From: Acidimicrobiia bacterium
GTDB lineage: Bacteria; Actinomycetota; Acidimicrobiia; Spongiisociales; Spongiisociaceae
Length of the DNA: 44,309 nucleotides
Assembly: GCA_009841075.1 (NCBI GenBank)
Contig: VXMP01000038.1
Span: 1-44,309 of the forward strand
Direction of reading: 5' to 3'
The notes under the pieces were generated by a model. That model made no database searches and was not told the origin of the DNA. It saw only the letters and a program-made list of their open reading frames with translations. Every line of letters begins with the position of its first letter. Within the stretch, counting starts at the first letter, position 1. This document shows, piece after piece, positions 8,383 through 16,569 of this stretch. The position numbers and the translations under genes were made by a program.

Positions 8383-9894
8383 ATGATCGGAGCAATCGAC
8401 CAGGGCACCACCAGCAGCCGGTTCATGGTGTTCGATCAGGATGGGTCGGTGGTGGCCAAGGCCCAGCAGGAGTTCAAGCAGATCTATCCCCGTCCCGGCC
8501 GGGTCGAACACGATCCGATGGAGATCCTGGCCTCGGTCGAAAACGTAATCCGGCAGGCCCTGTCCTCGGTAGGCCTGGTACCACAGGACCTGGTGGCGGT
8601 GGGAATCACCAACCAGCGGGAAACGGCGGTGGTGTGGGACCGCTCAACCGGCCTTGCCCTGGCCAACGCCATTGTATGGCAGGACACCCGTACCGCTCCA
8701 CTCTGTGAGGAGATCGGTGGCGAGGAGGGCATGGATCGTTTCCGCCCCCTGACCGGGCTACCGCTGGCTTCCTATTTCAGCGGACCCAAGGTCACCTGGC
8801 TGCTTGACCAGGTAGAAGGCCTGTCCGATTCGGCCTCGGCGGGTAGGGCGATAATGGGTACCGTCGACTCCTGGTTGCTCTGGCATCTAACCGGAGGGGT
8901 CAGGGGAGGAAGGCATGTCACCGACGTGTCGAACGCCTCCCGTACCTTGTTGATGGATCTGTCCACCCTCAAATGGAGCGACCCGCTGCTGGAGGCGATG
9001 CGGATTCCCCCGTCCATGACGGCCGAAATCGTACCCTCTATCGGACGGATCGGGGTAGGGACGGGAATACTGTCGGGGGTTCCCATCTCGGCCATTTTGG
9101 GCGACCAACACGCCGCCCTGTTCGGGCAGACCTGTTTCCGGCCTGGTGAAGCCAAGAACACCTACGGTACGGGTTGCTTCCTGCTGATGAACACCGGCAC
9201 CGAAATTGTCCCGTCCGATCAGGGCCTGCTCACCACGATCGGTTACCAGATTGCCGGCGAGGAGCCCGTCTACGCCTTGGAGGGGTCGGTCGCCATAGGG
9301 GGAGCGGTAGTGCAATGGCTGCGTGACAACCTCAACCTGATCTCCACCGCCGCCGAAGTAGAAGCCTTGGCCGCGGCGGTGGAAGACAACGGCGACGTCT
9401 ACTTTGTTCCTGCCTTCTCCGGTTTGTTCGCCCCTCATTGGCGCTCGGATGCCCGGGGGGTTATCACCGGACTGACCCGATTCACCAACCGTTCCCACCT
9501 CGCCCGGGCCGCCCTGGAGTCGGTGGCCTATCAGACCCGGGAGGTTTTGGAGGCGATGCAGACCGACTCGGGGGTAACCCTGTCCGAGCTTAGGGTGGAC
9601 GGAGGTATGGTGGTCAACAACCTGCTCATGCAGTTCCAGTCCGACCTGCTCAACGTCCCGGTGGTTCGCACCAGAACGGATGAGACCACCGCGCTGGGTG
9701 CGGCCTACGGTGCCGGATTGGCCGAAGGTTTCTGGAACGACCTCGACGATCTTAAGGCCCGATGGCAGGAGGCCCATCGGTGGACACCGGCTATGAACTA
9801 TACGGAGCGGGAACGTCTCTATCAGAGATGGAATCAGGCTGTGGAACGGTCGTTGGGCTGGGTAGGCGCGCCCAACTCGCCGGCAGAGGTGTAG
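8383..9894 (+). CDS. glpK: Glycerol kinase
   Basis: This FGGY-family kinase phosphorylates glycerol to sn-glycerol 3-phosphate. The 503-residue protein starts with the phosphate-binding [13 protein letters not shown] (residues 6-18). It has [14 protein letters not shown] near residue 83, [13 protein letters not shown] near residue 240, and [12 protein letters not shown] near residue 259. The second ATP-binding region, [19 protein letters not shown], lies near residue 405. AGAGGA ends about ten bases before ATG 8383. No glycerol facilitator or glycerol-3-phosphate dehydrogenase is adjacent. The downstream gene is the phosphatidylglycerophosphate synthase, whose substrate is glycerol 3-phosphate, so the neighbours may link glycerol use to phospholipid synthesis. 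Confidence 0.96.
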   Translation: MIGAIDQGTTSSRFMVFDQDGSVVAKAQQEFKQIYPRPGRVEHDPMEILASVENVIRQALSSVGLVPQDLVAVGITNQRETAVVWDRSTGLALANAIVWQDTRTAPLCEEIGGEEGMDRFRPLTGLPLASYFSGPKVTWLLDQVEGLSDSASAGRAIMGTVDSWLLWHLTGGVRGGRHVTDVSNASRTLLMDLSTLKWSDPLLEAMRIPPSMTAEIVPSIGRIGVGTGILSGVPISAILGDQHAALFGQTCFRPGEAKNTYGTGCFLLMNTGTEIVPSDQGLLTTIGYQIAGEEPVYALEGSVAIGGAVVQWLRDNLNLISTAAEVEALAAAVEDNGDVYFVPAFSGLFAPHWRSDARGVITGLTRFTNRSHLARAALESVAYQTREVLEAMQTDSGVTLSELRVDGGMVVNNLLMQFQSDLLNVPVVRTRTDETTALGAAYGAGLAEGFWNDLDDLKARWQEAHRWTPAMNYTERERLYQRWNQAVERSLGWVGAPNSPAEV

Positions 9895-9932
9895 GGTTAG
9901 GCAGACGTAGGATTTTCCAGGGAGGTAGTGCG

Positions 9933-10502
9933 ATTTCGATCCCTGACCTGCTTGCACTCTTCCGGGTGGTCAGCGTTCCCGCCATCATCACCCTGGTGCT
10001 GGCCACCGAACACACCGACGGTCGCTACCTGTTCGGAATCGCCACGATCCTGGTGATATGCGCCGGTCTGAGCGACTTCTTCGACGGCTACATAGCCCGA
10101 CGGCAGGGCATCACTACCACCTTGGGGGCCTTCTGGGATACCACCGCCGACAAGATCCTGGTAAGCGGGGTTCTGATTGCGCTGGTCTCGGTGGACCGGG
10201 CGTCCGTTTGGGTCACTTTCATCATTATGACCCGCGAGTTTGTGGTGATGGCCATACGAAGTGTGATCGCCTTCGACGGCAATCTGGTACCCGCCTCTAT
10301 CGCCGGTAAGACCAAGGCCGGATTCCAGTTCTTCGCTTTGGGGTTCGCCATGATGCGCCTACCGGAACCCTGGGGTCCGCTCTACTTCGACGAGTACTGG
10401 ATGTGGCTTACCGGTGCGATAACCTTCGCCTCGGGCTGGGACTACGCCGTCCGGTTCCGGGATGGGATCAGACAGGCGGGACGATCGTCGGGAGGTTCAT
10501 GA
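9933..10502 (+). CDS. pgsA: CDP-diacylglycerol-glycerol-3-phosphate 3-phosphatidyltransferase, apparent ATT start
   Basis: This is a membrane enzyme of the CDP-alcohol phosphatidyltransferase family, making phosphatidylglycerophosphate. The full catalytic motif is visible near residues 45-70: D-FF-DG-YI-AR, then G-AFW-D-TTA-D. Several membrane segments follow. Length from the proposed start is 189 residues, normal for PgsA. No ATG, GTG or TTG exists in frame near the expected N-terminus. The frame upstream runs through the end of glpK with no fitting start. An ATT at 9933 has AGGGAGGT ending six bases before it and gives M-SIPDLLALFR, the usual PgsA opening, so it is the preferred start. Phosphatidylinositol-phosphate synthase is an alternative within the family. 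It ends in an ATGA overlap with the next gene. Confidence 0.88.
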   Translation: MSIPDLLALFRVVSVPAIITLVLATEHTDGRYLFGIATILVICAGLSDFFDGYIARRQGITTTLGAFWDTTADKILVSGVLIALVSVDRASVWVTFIIMTREFVVMAIRSVIAFDGNLVPASIAGKTKAGFQFFALGFAMMRLPEPWGPLYFDEYWMWLTGAITFASGWDYAVRFRDGIRQAGRSSGGS

Positions 10503-11464
10503 CAGTCTTGGTCACCGGCGGCACCGGCGTGGTGGGACGACCTGTGATTCGAATGCTGGTGGAGTCGGACAGGACGGTTCGGGGGCTGGCCCGCTCGGAA
10601 GAGTCCGCCACCCGGCTGGCCGAGTTGGGTGCCACCCCGATCATGGGAGACATTGAACGCCCCGAATCACTTCCCGATGCCATGTCGGGCTGCGAGGTGG
10701 TGTATCACATCGCCGGGCTGGTGTCGTTTTGTCCTGCCGATCCTTCCGCCCTGTATCGGGTCAACGTAGAGGGCACCCGGAACGTGGTACAAGCCGCCCG
10801 CCGGGCCGGGGTGCGAAGGGTGATCCATACCTCCTCGGTAGCTGCCTTAGGGGAAAAACCGGGTACGGTCGGAGACGAGACCACCACCCATTCCGGCCAC
10901 TACACCAGTCATTACGCCCGATCCAAACACCAGGGAGAGCAGATCGCCCTGGCAGAGGCGGGCGACATGGAAGTGGTGGTGGTAAACCCGGCGTCCGTGC
11001 AGGGAGCCGGGCGGGTGGTCGGATCCGGAGGCCTGCTCCTTCAGGCGGTTAAAGGAAAGCTCCGGCTCCTGGTGGACTCTCCCATTTCGATCGTCGACGC
11101 GCAGGATTGCGCCCAAGGCCATATCGCAGCCGAGCAGCTGGGGGTGCCAGGAGAGCGCTACGTGTTGAGCGGTTTCACCATCTCCCTTCGAGAGGCCTGG
11201 CAACTTCTGGGCGAGCTGACCGGTAAGCACTATCCGGTCCGGTTCGTGCCCAAACCCCTATTGACCCTGCTCGGCCCGATCGGTGACCTGGTCGGAAGCC
11301 GAATACGGGCGTTCCCGATCTGCCGGGAAACCATCGGTCTGATGCGCTATGGGGTCCGATACGACGGTTCACGGGCAGAGCGGGAGCTGGGGTTGGAGTA
11401 TCGGACCGCTCGCGAGACCTTCGCCCGGGCCTTGGATTCCTTCCGAGCGAGCGGCCTTATATAA
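10499..11464 (+). CDS. NAD(P)-dependent epimerase/dehydratase (extended SDR)
   Basis: This is an extended short-chain dehydrogenase of 321 residues. It has the N-terminal cofactor motif TGGTGVVGRP (residues 6-15) and the active-site pair in YARSKHQGE, the YxxxK motif, near residue 138. The body resembles dihydroflavonol-4-reductase-like and hopanoid-associated sugar epimerase proteins. The C-terminal part (FVPKPLLTLLGPIGDLVG) fits that group. The start codon overlaps the pgsA stop (ATGA), and GGGAGG lies a few bases before it, so the two are translationally coupled. The substrate is unknown. The position beside pgsA hints at lipid or envelope metabolism, which is inference only. Confidence 0.85.
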   Translation: MTVLVTGGTGVVGRPVIRMLVESDRTVRGLARSEESATRLAELGATPIMGDIERPESLPDAMSGCEVVYHIAGLVSFCPADPSALYRVNVEGTRNVVQAARRAGVRRVIHTSSVAALGEKPGTVGDETTTHSGHYTSHYARSKHQGEQIALAEAGDMEVVVVNPASVQGAGRVVGSGGLLLQAVKGKLRLLVDSPISIVDAQDCAQGHIAAEQLGVPGERYVLSGFTISLREAWQLLGELTGKHYPVRFVPKPLLTLLGPIGDLVGSRIRAFPICRETIGLMRYGVRYDGSRAERELGLEYRTARETFARALDSFRASGLI

Positions 11465-11474
11465 ATCCTTTCCT

Positions 11475-11508
11475 CTGACATCATTTTTTGGAAACACGGT
11501 ACGATAAT
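11475..11508 (+). promoter_or_regulatory. Candidate leaderless promoter of mfd
   Basis: CTGACA at 11475-11480 and TACGAT at 11500-11505 (19 bp apart; GATAAT overlaps at 11503-11508) lie in an AT-rich stretch. The TACGAT box ends eight bases before the GTG of mfd. The expected transcript start is therefore at or next to the start codon. No ribosome binding site is visible, which fits leaderless translation. Confidence 0.5.
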
Positions 11509-11513
11509 CGTTC

Positions 11514-14500
11514 GTGCGTGCACCCCTCTCCCCCCTCCTCAATCGTTGGCGGCGGGTTCGCCTACCCCGTCCCCCCGACCGTCTGGTGGTACCACCCGCC
11601 GCCCGAGCCCTTACCGTTGGCGGGCTGACCCGATCCGCCACCCACCCGGTGGTGGTGTTGGTCACTTCCGACCCGGAAGCCGAAGCCCTGGTTTCCGACC
11701 TGAGGTTGTTCACGGACGAAGTTCTGCTGTTCCCGTCATGGGAGACCCTCCCCTTCGAACACGTCTCCCCCAACCTGTCCACCATGGCCGCTCGGGCGGA
11801 GGTCCGTCACCGCCTGGCGGATAGCCTCCCGGGCCTGGTGGTGGTCGCATCGGTCAGGGCCGCTATCCAGAGGGTCAGCCAAAGCCCCGGCGATCCGGTG
11901 GTGGCCCGAGCGGGTACCGAAGTGGATTTCGAGGGCCTGGTCGCCCGACTCGATCGGATCGGATACACCCGTACCGATCGGGTGGAGGCGCGAGGAGACC
12001 TTGCGGTGCGGGGCGGCATACTCGACGTTTTCCCGGCCTCGGACGAAGCACCGGTTCGGCTGGACTTCTGGGGTGACCAGGTTGAAGAGATAAGGGTGTT
12101 CTCGGTGGCCTCCCAGCGATCCACCCATCAGGTGGAGGAATTGCGGGCCTATCCGGCTCGGGAGTTCCGACCTGATCCCCAGGTGCGGGAAATGGCTCGG
12201 GACCTGGCTTTGGTCCGGCCCGGGGCCGCCCAGGTATGGGACCGGTTCACCCAAGGGGCCTGGTTCGCCGGAATGGAATCCTGGCTCCCCTGGTTCACCC
12301 CTCCCCGCTGTTTTCTGGACGAGATCCCCTCCTCGGCCCTTACCGTCCTGTTTGATCCGGTCCGGATCAGGTCCCGGGCCACCGAACTGTCCGATGAGGA
12401 AAAAGACCTGGCCCAGGCCTTATCTGGGACCTGGGGAGGCGACATCTCATTGGACCAGGACCAACCCGCCCTGTTCCTGGGCCTTTCCGACTCTCTCCCC
12501 GCCCACCTCCTGGAGTGTCCACCCCTTCCCGCTTCACCCCAGGATCAAAGTATCAGGGTGGGTACCTGGGATGCCCGTCCGGGCGACCCCGAGTCGGTTG
12601 CAGCCGGTTTGAAAGGTTTAAGAGAAGGTGGAACGGACGTGATCCTGGCCATGGACGGTGCCCCGGCCGCCCAGCGGCTACGAAGCATCCTTATCGAGAA
12701 CGCCTTGGACCTGGAAGTGATCGAACGGGTGGAAGGACGGCCCCGCTCCGGAATCCTGGCCCAAGGTGTCCACACCGGAGTGGTTATCCCCTCCCTGAAG
12801 CTGGCCGTGCTGGGCGAAAAGGAAATATTCGGTAGGCGGCGAGCCCATCGTCGTCCGATACCACGCCGTAGGAAGTCGGCCTCCGGTTATGAAGACCTGA
12901 TGCCCGGTGATTATGTGGTGCACCACCATCATGGGATAGGATGCTTCGAAGGGCTGACCACCCGCACCATGGCAGGAGTGGAGCGGGATTATCTTCTGAT
13001 CGTCTACGCCCGGGACGATCGCCTTTATGTACCCACCGACCAGATGGCGGCAGTGCGCAAATACACCGGAGGTGAGCAGCCTCGGCTCAGCCGAATGGGT
13101 GGCAGCGACTGGGAGGCTACCCGGCGTAAGGTGCGCCGTGAAGCCTCGGTGCTGGCCGATCAGGTGGTAGCGATGCATAAGGCCCGCGCCACCGCCCCGG
13201 GTCACGCCTTCTCCTCCGACACCCCCTGGCAGCAGGAAGTCGAGGCTTCCTTCCCGTTTGAGGAAACCACCGATCAGCTGGCCGCCATCCAAGACGTTAA
13301 AAAGGATATGGAAACCCCTCTCCCGATGGATCGACTCATCTTCGGGGACGTGGGGTTCGGGAAGACCGAGGTGGCTTTACGGGCCGCCTTCAAAGCGGTG
13401 TCGGACGGATATCAGGTGGCCATGCTGTGCCCCACCACTCTTCTGGTGCAACAGCATTACCAGACCTTTTCCGAGCGTTTCGCCGCCTATCCGCTGCGGG
13501 TGGAGATGCTGAGCCGGTTTCTGACCGCCGCCCAGTCCCGACGGGTGGTGGAGGGTTTGAAAAACGGACAGGTGGACATCGTGATCGGAACCCACGCCAT
13601 CTTGTCCCACCGGATCAACTTCAACAAACTGGGCCTGCTGGTGGTGGACGAGGAACACCGGTTCGGTGTCAAGGCCAAGGACCGGATCAAGGCGTTGAAA
13701 ACCGGGGTGGATGTGATCACCCTGACCGCTACCCCCATTCCTAGAACCCTGGAAATGGCCTTGACCGGCATCCGGGACGTGAGCCATATCCGCACCCCAC
13801 CGGAAGATCGACACCCCATCCTCACCTTCGTAGGCCCCTACGATCGGCAGGTGGTTTCGGCCGGTATACGGCGGGAATTGCTCCGGGACGGGCAGGTCTT
13901 CTATATCCACAATCGGGTGCGCTCGATAGAACACACCGTGGCCCGACTTCAAGAGCTGGTGCCGGATGCCCGATTCGGTATGGCCCATGGACGAATGAAC
14001 GAAGGCGATCTTGAGCAGACCATGATCGACTTCTGGGATCACCGTTATGACGTACTGGTGGCTACCACCATTATCGAATCCGGTCTGGACCTACCCCTGG
14101 TCAATACCCTGATCGTGGAGAGAGCCGACCTGTTGGGGCTTGCCCAACTTCATCAGCTTCGAGGACGGGTGGGCCGGTCGGGACGGCGAGCCTACGCCTA
14201 CCTGTTCCATCCGGATCAGTCCCTCACCGAGACCGCCTTCCGCCGACTGGAGGCGATCGGAGAGCACAGCGATCTGGGGGGAGGGATCCAAATCGCCCAA
14301 CGTGACCTGGAGATTCGGGGGGCCGGGTCGGTACTGGGGGAGGTGCAGTCGGGTCACATAGCGGCGGTCGGGTTTGACATGTATGTGGAATTGGTGTCGG
14401 AGGCGGTGGCTGAGCGCCTGGGAACCGAGAAGCCCGAGGCACCCCCGCCGGAGATCAGAATCGATCTAGCCGTTGATGCCCACCTTCCGGACGACTATGT

Positions 14501-14882
14501 GAGCGACTCCCAGGCCCGATTGGAGGCATATCGTACCTTGGCCGCCACCTTTTCGCAGGCCGAGGTTGAGGATGTGGCGGAGGAATGGCGGGATCGCTAC
14601 GGCCCCCTCCCCGACGGCGCCGAAAGACTGCTCGATGTCGCCCGGCTCAGAGCCGAAGCTATCCGGGTGGGTATCAACCAGATCGTCCAGCTACGCAGCG
14701 AGATCCGCCTCGAACCGGTCAGCCTTACCAGGTCACAGGAAATCCGTCTGCAAAGGCTGGTACCTAAAGCGATCTCGGATGCCGGACGGAATCGGCTTTT
14801 CATACCGATGTCCCGTTCCTCGAACCCGCTCCCCTTCCTACTGTCCTTTCTGGTTGAGATGTGGCCACCTTCCCCAACCTAA
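11514..14882 (+). CDS. mfd: Transcription-repair coupling factor
   Basis: This large DNA translocase removes stalled RNA polymerase at lesions and recruits UvrA. The 1122-residue protein is near the usual ~1150. The N-terminal UvrB-like modules cover about residues 1-380. The RNA polymerase interaction domain follows near residues 460-540 (GDYVVHHHHGIGCFEGL). The translocase motor carries Walker A GDVGFGKTE near residue 614, DEEH in VVDEEHRFG, TATPIPRT, and the motif VI region QLRGRVGRSGRRAYAY. The TRCF C-terminal domain closes the protein. GTG 11514 is the first start in the frame and is preceded by a leaderless-type promoter. The HHHH run in the RID is a lineage feature; the canonical form has HVDHG. 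Confidence 0.96.
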   Translation: MRAPLSPLLNRWRRVRLPRPPDRLVVPPAARALTVGGLTRSATHPVVVLVTSDPEAEALVSDLRLFTDEVLLFPSWETLPFEHVSPNLSTMAARAEVRHRLADSLPGLVVVASVRAAIQRVSQSPGDPVVARAGTEVDFEGLVARLDRIGYTRTDRVEARGDLAVRGGILDVFPASDEAPVRLDFWGDQVEEIRVFSVASQRSTHQVEELRAYPAREFRPDPQVREMARDLALVRPGAAQVWDRFTQGAWFAGMESWLPWFTPPRCFLDEIPSSALTVLFDPVRIRSRATELSDEEKDLAQALSGTWGGDISLDQDQPALFLGLSDSLPAHLLECPPLPASPQDQSIRVGTWDARPGDPESVAAGLKGLREGGTDVILAMDGAPAAQRLRSILIENALDLEVIERVEGRPRSGILAQGVHTGVVIPSLKLAVLGEKEIFGRRRAHRRPIPRRRKSASGYEDLMPGDYVVHHHHGIGCFEGLTTRTMAGVERDYLLIVYARDDRLYVPTDQMAAVRKYTGGEQPRLSRMGGSDWEATRRKVRREASVLADQVVAMHKARATAPGHAFSSDTPWQQEVEASFPFEETTDQLAAIQDVKKDMETPLPMDRLIFGDVGFGKTEVALRAAFKAVSDGYQVAMLCPTTLLVQQHYQTFSERFAAYPLRVEMLSRFLTAAQSRRVVEGLKNGQVDIVIGTHAILSHRINFNKLGLLVVDEEHRFGVKAKDRIKALKTGVDVITLTATPIPRTLEMALTGIRDVSHIRTPPEDRHPILTFVGPYDRQVVSAGIRRELLRDGQVFYIHNRVRSIEHTVARLQELVPDARFGMAHGRMNEGDLEQTMIDFWDHRYDVLVATTIIESGLDLPLVNTLIVERADLLGLAQLHQLRGRVGRSGRRAYAYLFHPDQSLTETAFRRLEAIGEHSDLGGGIQIAQRDLEIRGAGSVLGEVQSGHIAAVGFDMYVELVSEAVAERLGTEKPEAPPPEIRIDLAVDAHLPDDYVSDSQARLEAYRTLAATFSQAEVEDVAEEWRDRYGPLPDGAERLLDVARLRAEAIRVGINQIVQLRSEIRLEPVSLTRSQEIRLQRLVPKAISDAGRNRLFIPMSRSSNPLPFLLSFLVEMWPPSPT

Positions 14883-14989
14883 GCGCCGGGCGGAACCTTC
14901 CCCCGCATCCGCTAAGGGTTCAAGCACCTCCAACAACAGCCTCCACCTTAAGTTTATAAAGACCCTATAACCAGGGGAAACACTAACAA
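14883..14989. other. Non-coding stretch after mfd
   Basis: Together with the next features this makes a 480 bp gene-free interval (14883-15362). This first part contains no credible gene, terminator or promoter that I can recognise. It includes an AT-rich tract around 14948-14970. Confidence 0.5.
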
Positions 14990-15252
14990 GAACGCGAAAA
15001 ACGACACACCTCACCCGGCTACGCCGGGCCCCAGCCCCCGCCACCGCCTCCGAAGAAGGAGCGTGGTCAGCCATGCCCGGACTGAAGCCGGGAGACTGCG
15101 GTTCGGCTGTTCGCTCCATACAAATATGTTCCCAATTGCCGGGGATCCGATCGGGGTTCCTATTCCTCTTACCCGGCCTTCGGTGCTTGGCAACCCTCTA
15201 CGTATCATGACTTTCGGACAATTTCAACCCCTAATTTCGGGAACGCGAAAAA
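14990..15252 (-). repeat. Structured dispersed repeat, copy A (inverted relative to copy B)
   Basis: This is a ~240 bp non-coding repeat whose second copy lies at 32411-32652 on the other strand. The copies agree closely with a few small indels. Read on the minus strand, the shared helices are: GCCGGG with CCCGGC; GGAGCG with CGCTCC enclosing AGCC/GGCT and CCCGG-loop-CCGGG; and a terminal hairpin CCCGGC-GTA-GCCGGG (15013-15027). Copy A is bordered by a perfect 12-bp direct repeat GAACGCGAAAAA at 14990-15001 and 15241-15252, like a target duplication. Frames through the two copies share 15 residues and then shift apart, so a protein is unlikely. A mobile, structured RNA (for example HEARO/omega-RNA-like) or a non-autonomous transposon are both possible; the family is not identified. 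Confidence 0.8.
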
Positions 15253-15299
15253 AATCCTCAAGGCGCCTGAAGCCGAGCGGTTTAGGGGTGGGTTCCGGC

Positions 15300-15326
15300 T
15301 TAGCTGTTACAGTCCGGTGCAGCTAA
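15300..15326. promoter_or_regulatory. Inverted-repeat operator candidate upstream of glutaryl-CoA dehydrogenase
   Basis: TTAGCTG (15300-15306) and CAGCTAA (15320-15326) form a perfect 7-bp dyad with a 13-bp spacer, 36 bp before the acyl-CoA dehydrogenase start. The size suits a dimeric repressor of an acyl-CoA or amino acid catabolic gene. No regulator gene is adjacent and the -10/-35 elements are unclear. Confidence 0.35.
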
Positions 15327-15362
15327 TGTCTTGCTCCAGGGCCGACCTCCCTCTCCAACCGG

Positions 15363-16547
15363 ATGACATCACCCGACCAGACCAACCGACCCGACCCCAG
15401 GGACTTCATCGGATTCGACCGGCTCCTTGACCCCGACGACCGGCTCCTTCGGGATACGGTCCGTCAATGGGTGGCCGACCGGATCATGCCGTCCATCGGC
15501 GACTGGTTCGAGCAAGGAATCCTGCCCAAGGAACTGTCTGTCGAGCTGGGTTCACTTGGTCTGCTGGGCATGCACCTCCAAGGCTACGGATGTCCGGGGG
15601 CGACGGCTGTCCAATACGGCTTGACCTGCCTGGAGCTGGAAGCGGGCGACTCGGGCCTCCGCAGCATGGTGTCGGTGCAAGGTTCGCTGGCCATGTTCCC
15701 GATCTGGAAGTACGGGTCGGAGGAGCAGCGTAAGGAGTGGCTGCCCGGCATGGCTTCGGGCGAGGTGCTGGGGTGCTTCGGCCTTACCGAGCCCGACGCG
15801 GGTTCCGATCCTGGTTCGATGCGCACCACCGCCCGGCGGGATGGGTCCGACTGGATATTGAACGGCACCAAAACCTGGATATCCAACGGCTCGATAGCCG
15901 ACCTGTCCATCATCTGGGCCCGAGACGACCAGGCGGTGCGGGGTTTTATCGTCCCGACCGGAACACCCGGGTTCGCCGCCCGCGATATTTCTCGCAAGCT
16001 TTCTCTTCGAGCCTCCCATACCTCCGAGCTGACCTTGAGCGACGTCCGTCTCCCGAAGGAGGCTGTCCTGCCCGGTGTCGCCACCCTGCGCGGCCCCCTT
16101 TCCTGTCTCACCGAGGCCCGTTACGGGATCGTCTGGGGTTCGTTGGGAGCGGCCCGTTCCTGCTATGAAGCCGCCCTTGACTACGCCGCCACCAGAGAGC
16201 AGTTCGGCCGGCCCATCGGCGCTTTCCAGCTGACCCAGCGCAAGCTGGTGGAAATGATGGTGGCCATCAATCGGGGGCTGCTGCTTGCCCTCCATATCGG
16301 TCGGATGAAGGATCAGGGTCTGGCTGACCCCGGCCATGTTTCGCTCGGCAAGTTCGACAACGTTCGCATGGCCCTGGAGGTGGCCCGCGCGGCCCGTTCC
16401 GTGTTGGGTGCCAACGGGGTAACCCTTGATTATCCGGTGATCCGGCATATGAACAACCTGGAGTCCGTGATCACCTATGAGGGAACCAACGAGATCCACA
16501 CCTTGATCCTGGGTCAAGCCCTCACCGGTCAATCGGCCTTCCAATAG
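15363..16547 (+). CDS. Acyl-CoA dehydrogenase, glutaryl-CoA dehydrogenase type
   Basis: This FAD enzyme of 394 residues matches the glutaryl-CoA dehydrogenase group, which oxidises and decarboxylates glutaryl-CoA to crotonyl-CoA in lysine and tryptophan breakdown. Evidence for the subgroup is GDSGLRSMVSVQGSL, with the arginine at residue 100 that contacts the glutaryl carboxylate in known enzymes. The C-terminal YEGTNEIHTLILGQALTG carries the catalytic glutamate at residue 373. FGLTEPDAGSDPGSM and WISNGSIADL are the general FAD/substrate motifs. No clear ribosome binding site precedes ATG 15363. A dyad upstream may be an operator. The EamA transporter follows 22 bp later. No electron-transfer flavoprotein gene is nearby. 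Confidence 0.88.
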   Translation: MTSPDQTNRPDPRDFIGFDRLLDPDDRLLRDTVRQWVADRIMPSIGDWFEQGILPKELSVELGSLGLLGMHLQGYGCPGATAVQYGLTCLELEAGDSGLRSMVSVQGSLAMFPIWKYGSEEQRKEWLPGMASGEVLGCFGLTEPDAGSDPGSMRTTARRDGSDWILNGTKTWISNGSIADLSIIWARDDQAVRGFIVPTGTPGFAARDISRKLSLRASHTSELTLSDVRLPKEAVLPGVATLRGPLSCLTEARYGIVWGSLGAARSCYEAALDYAATREQFGRPIGAFQLTQRKLVEMMVAINRGLLLALHIGRMKDQGLADPGHVSLGKFDNVRMALEVARAARSVLGANGVTLDYPVIRHMNNLESVITYEGTNEIHTLILGQALTGQSAFQ

Positions 16548-16569
16548 TTTGTAACCGAACCTCCATCCG

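Noticed and set aside
8887-9957. A 356-codon open frame antisense to glpK
   Set aside because: It is the codon-position shadow of a clear glycerol kinase gene, with a low-complexity G/Q/H-rich translation.
15011-15208. Short peptide frame in repeat copy A sharing 15 residues with copy B
   Set aside because: The two copies lose the common frame after the first 15 codons through small indels, while base-level similarity and helices continue. This points to RNA/DNA structure, not protein.
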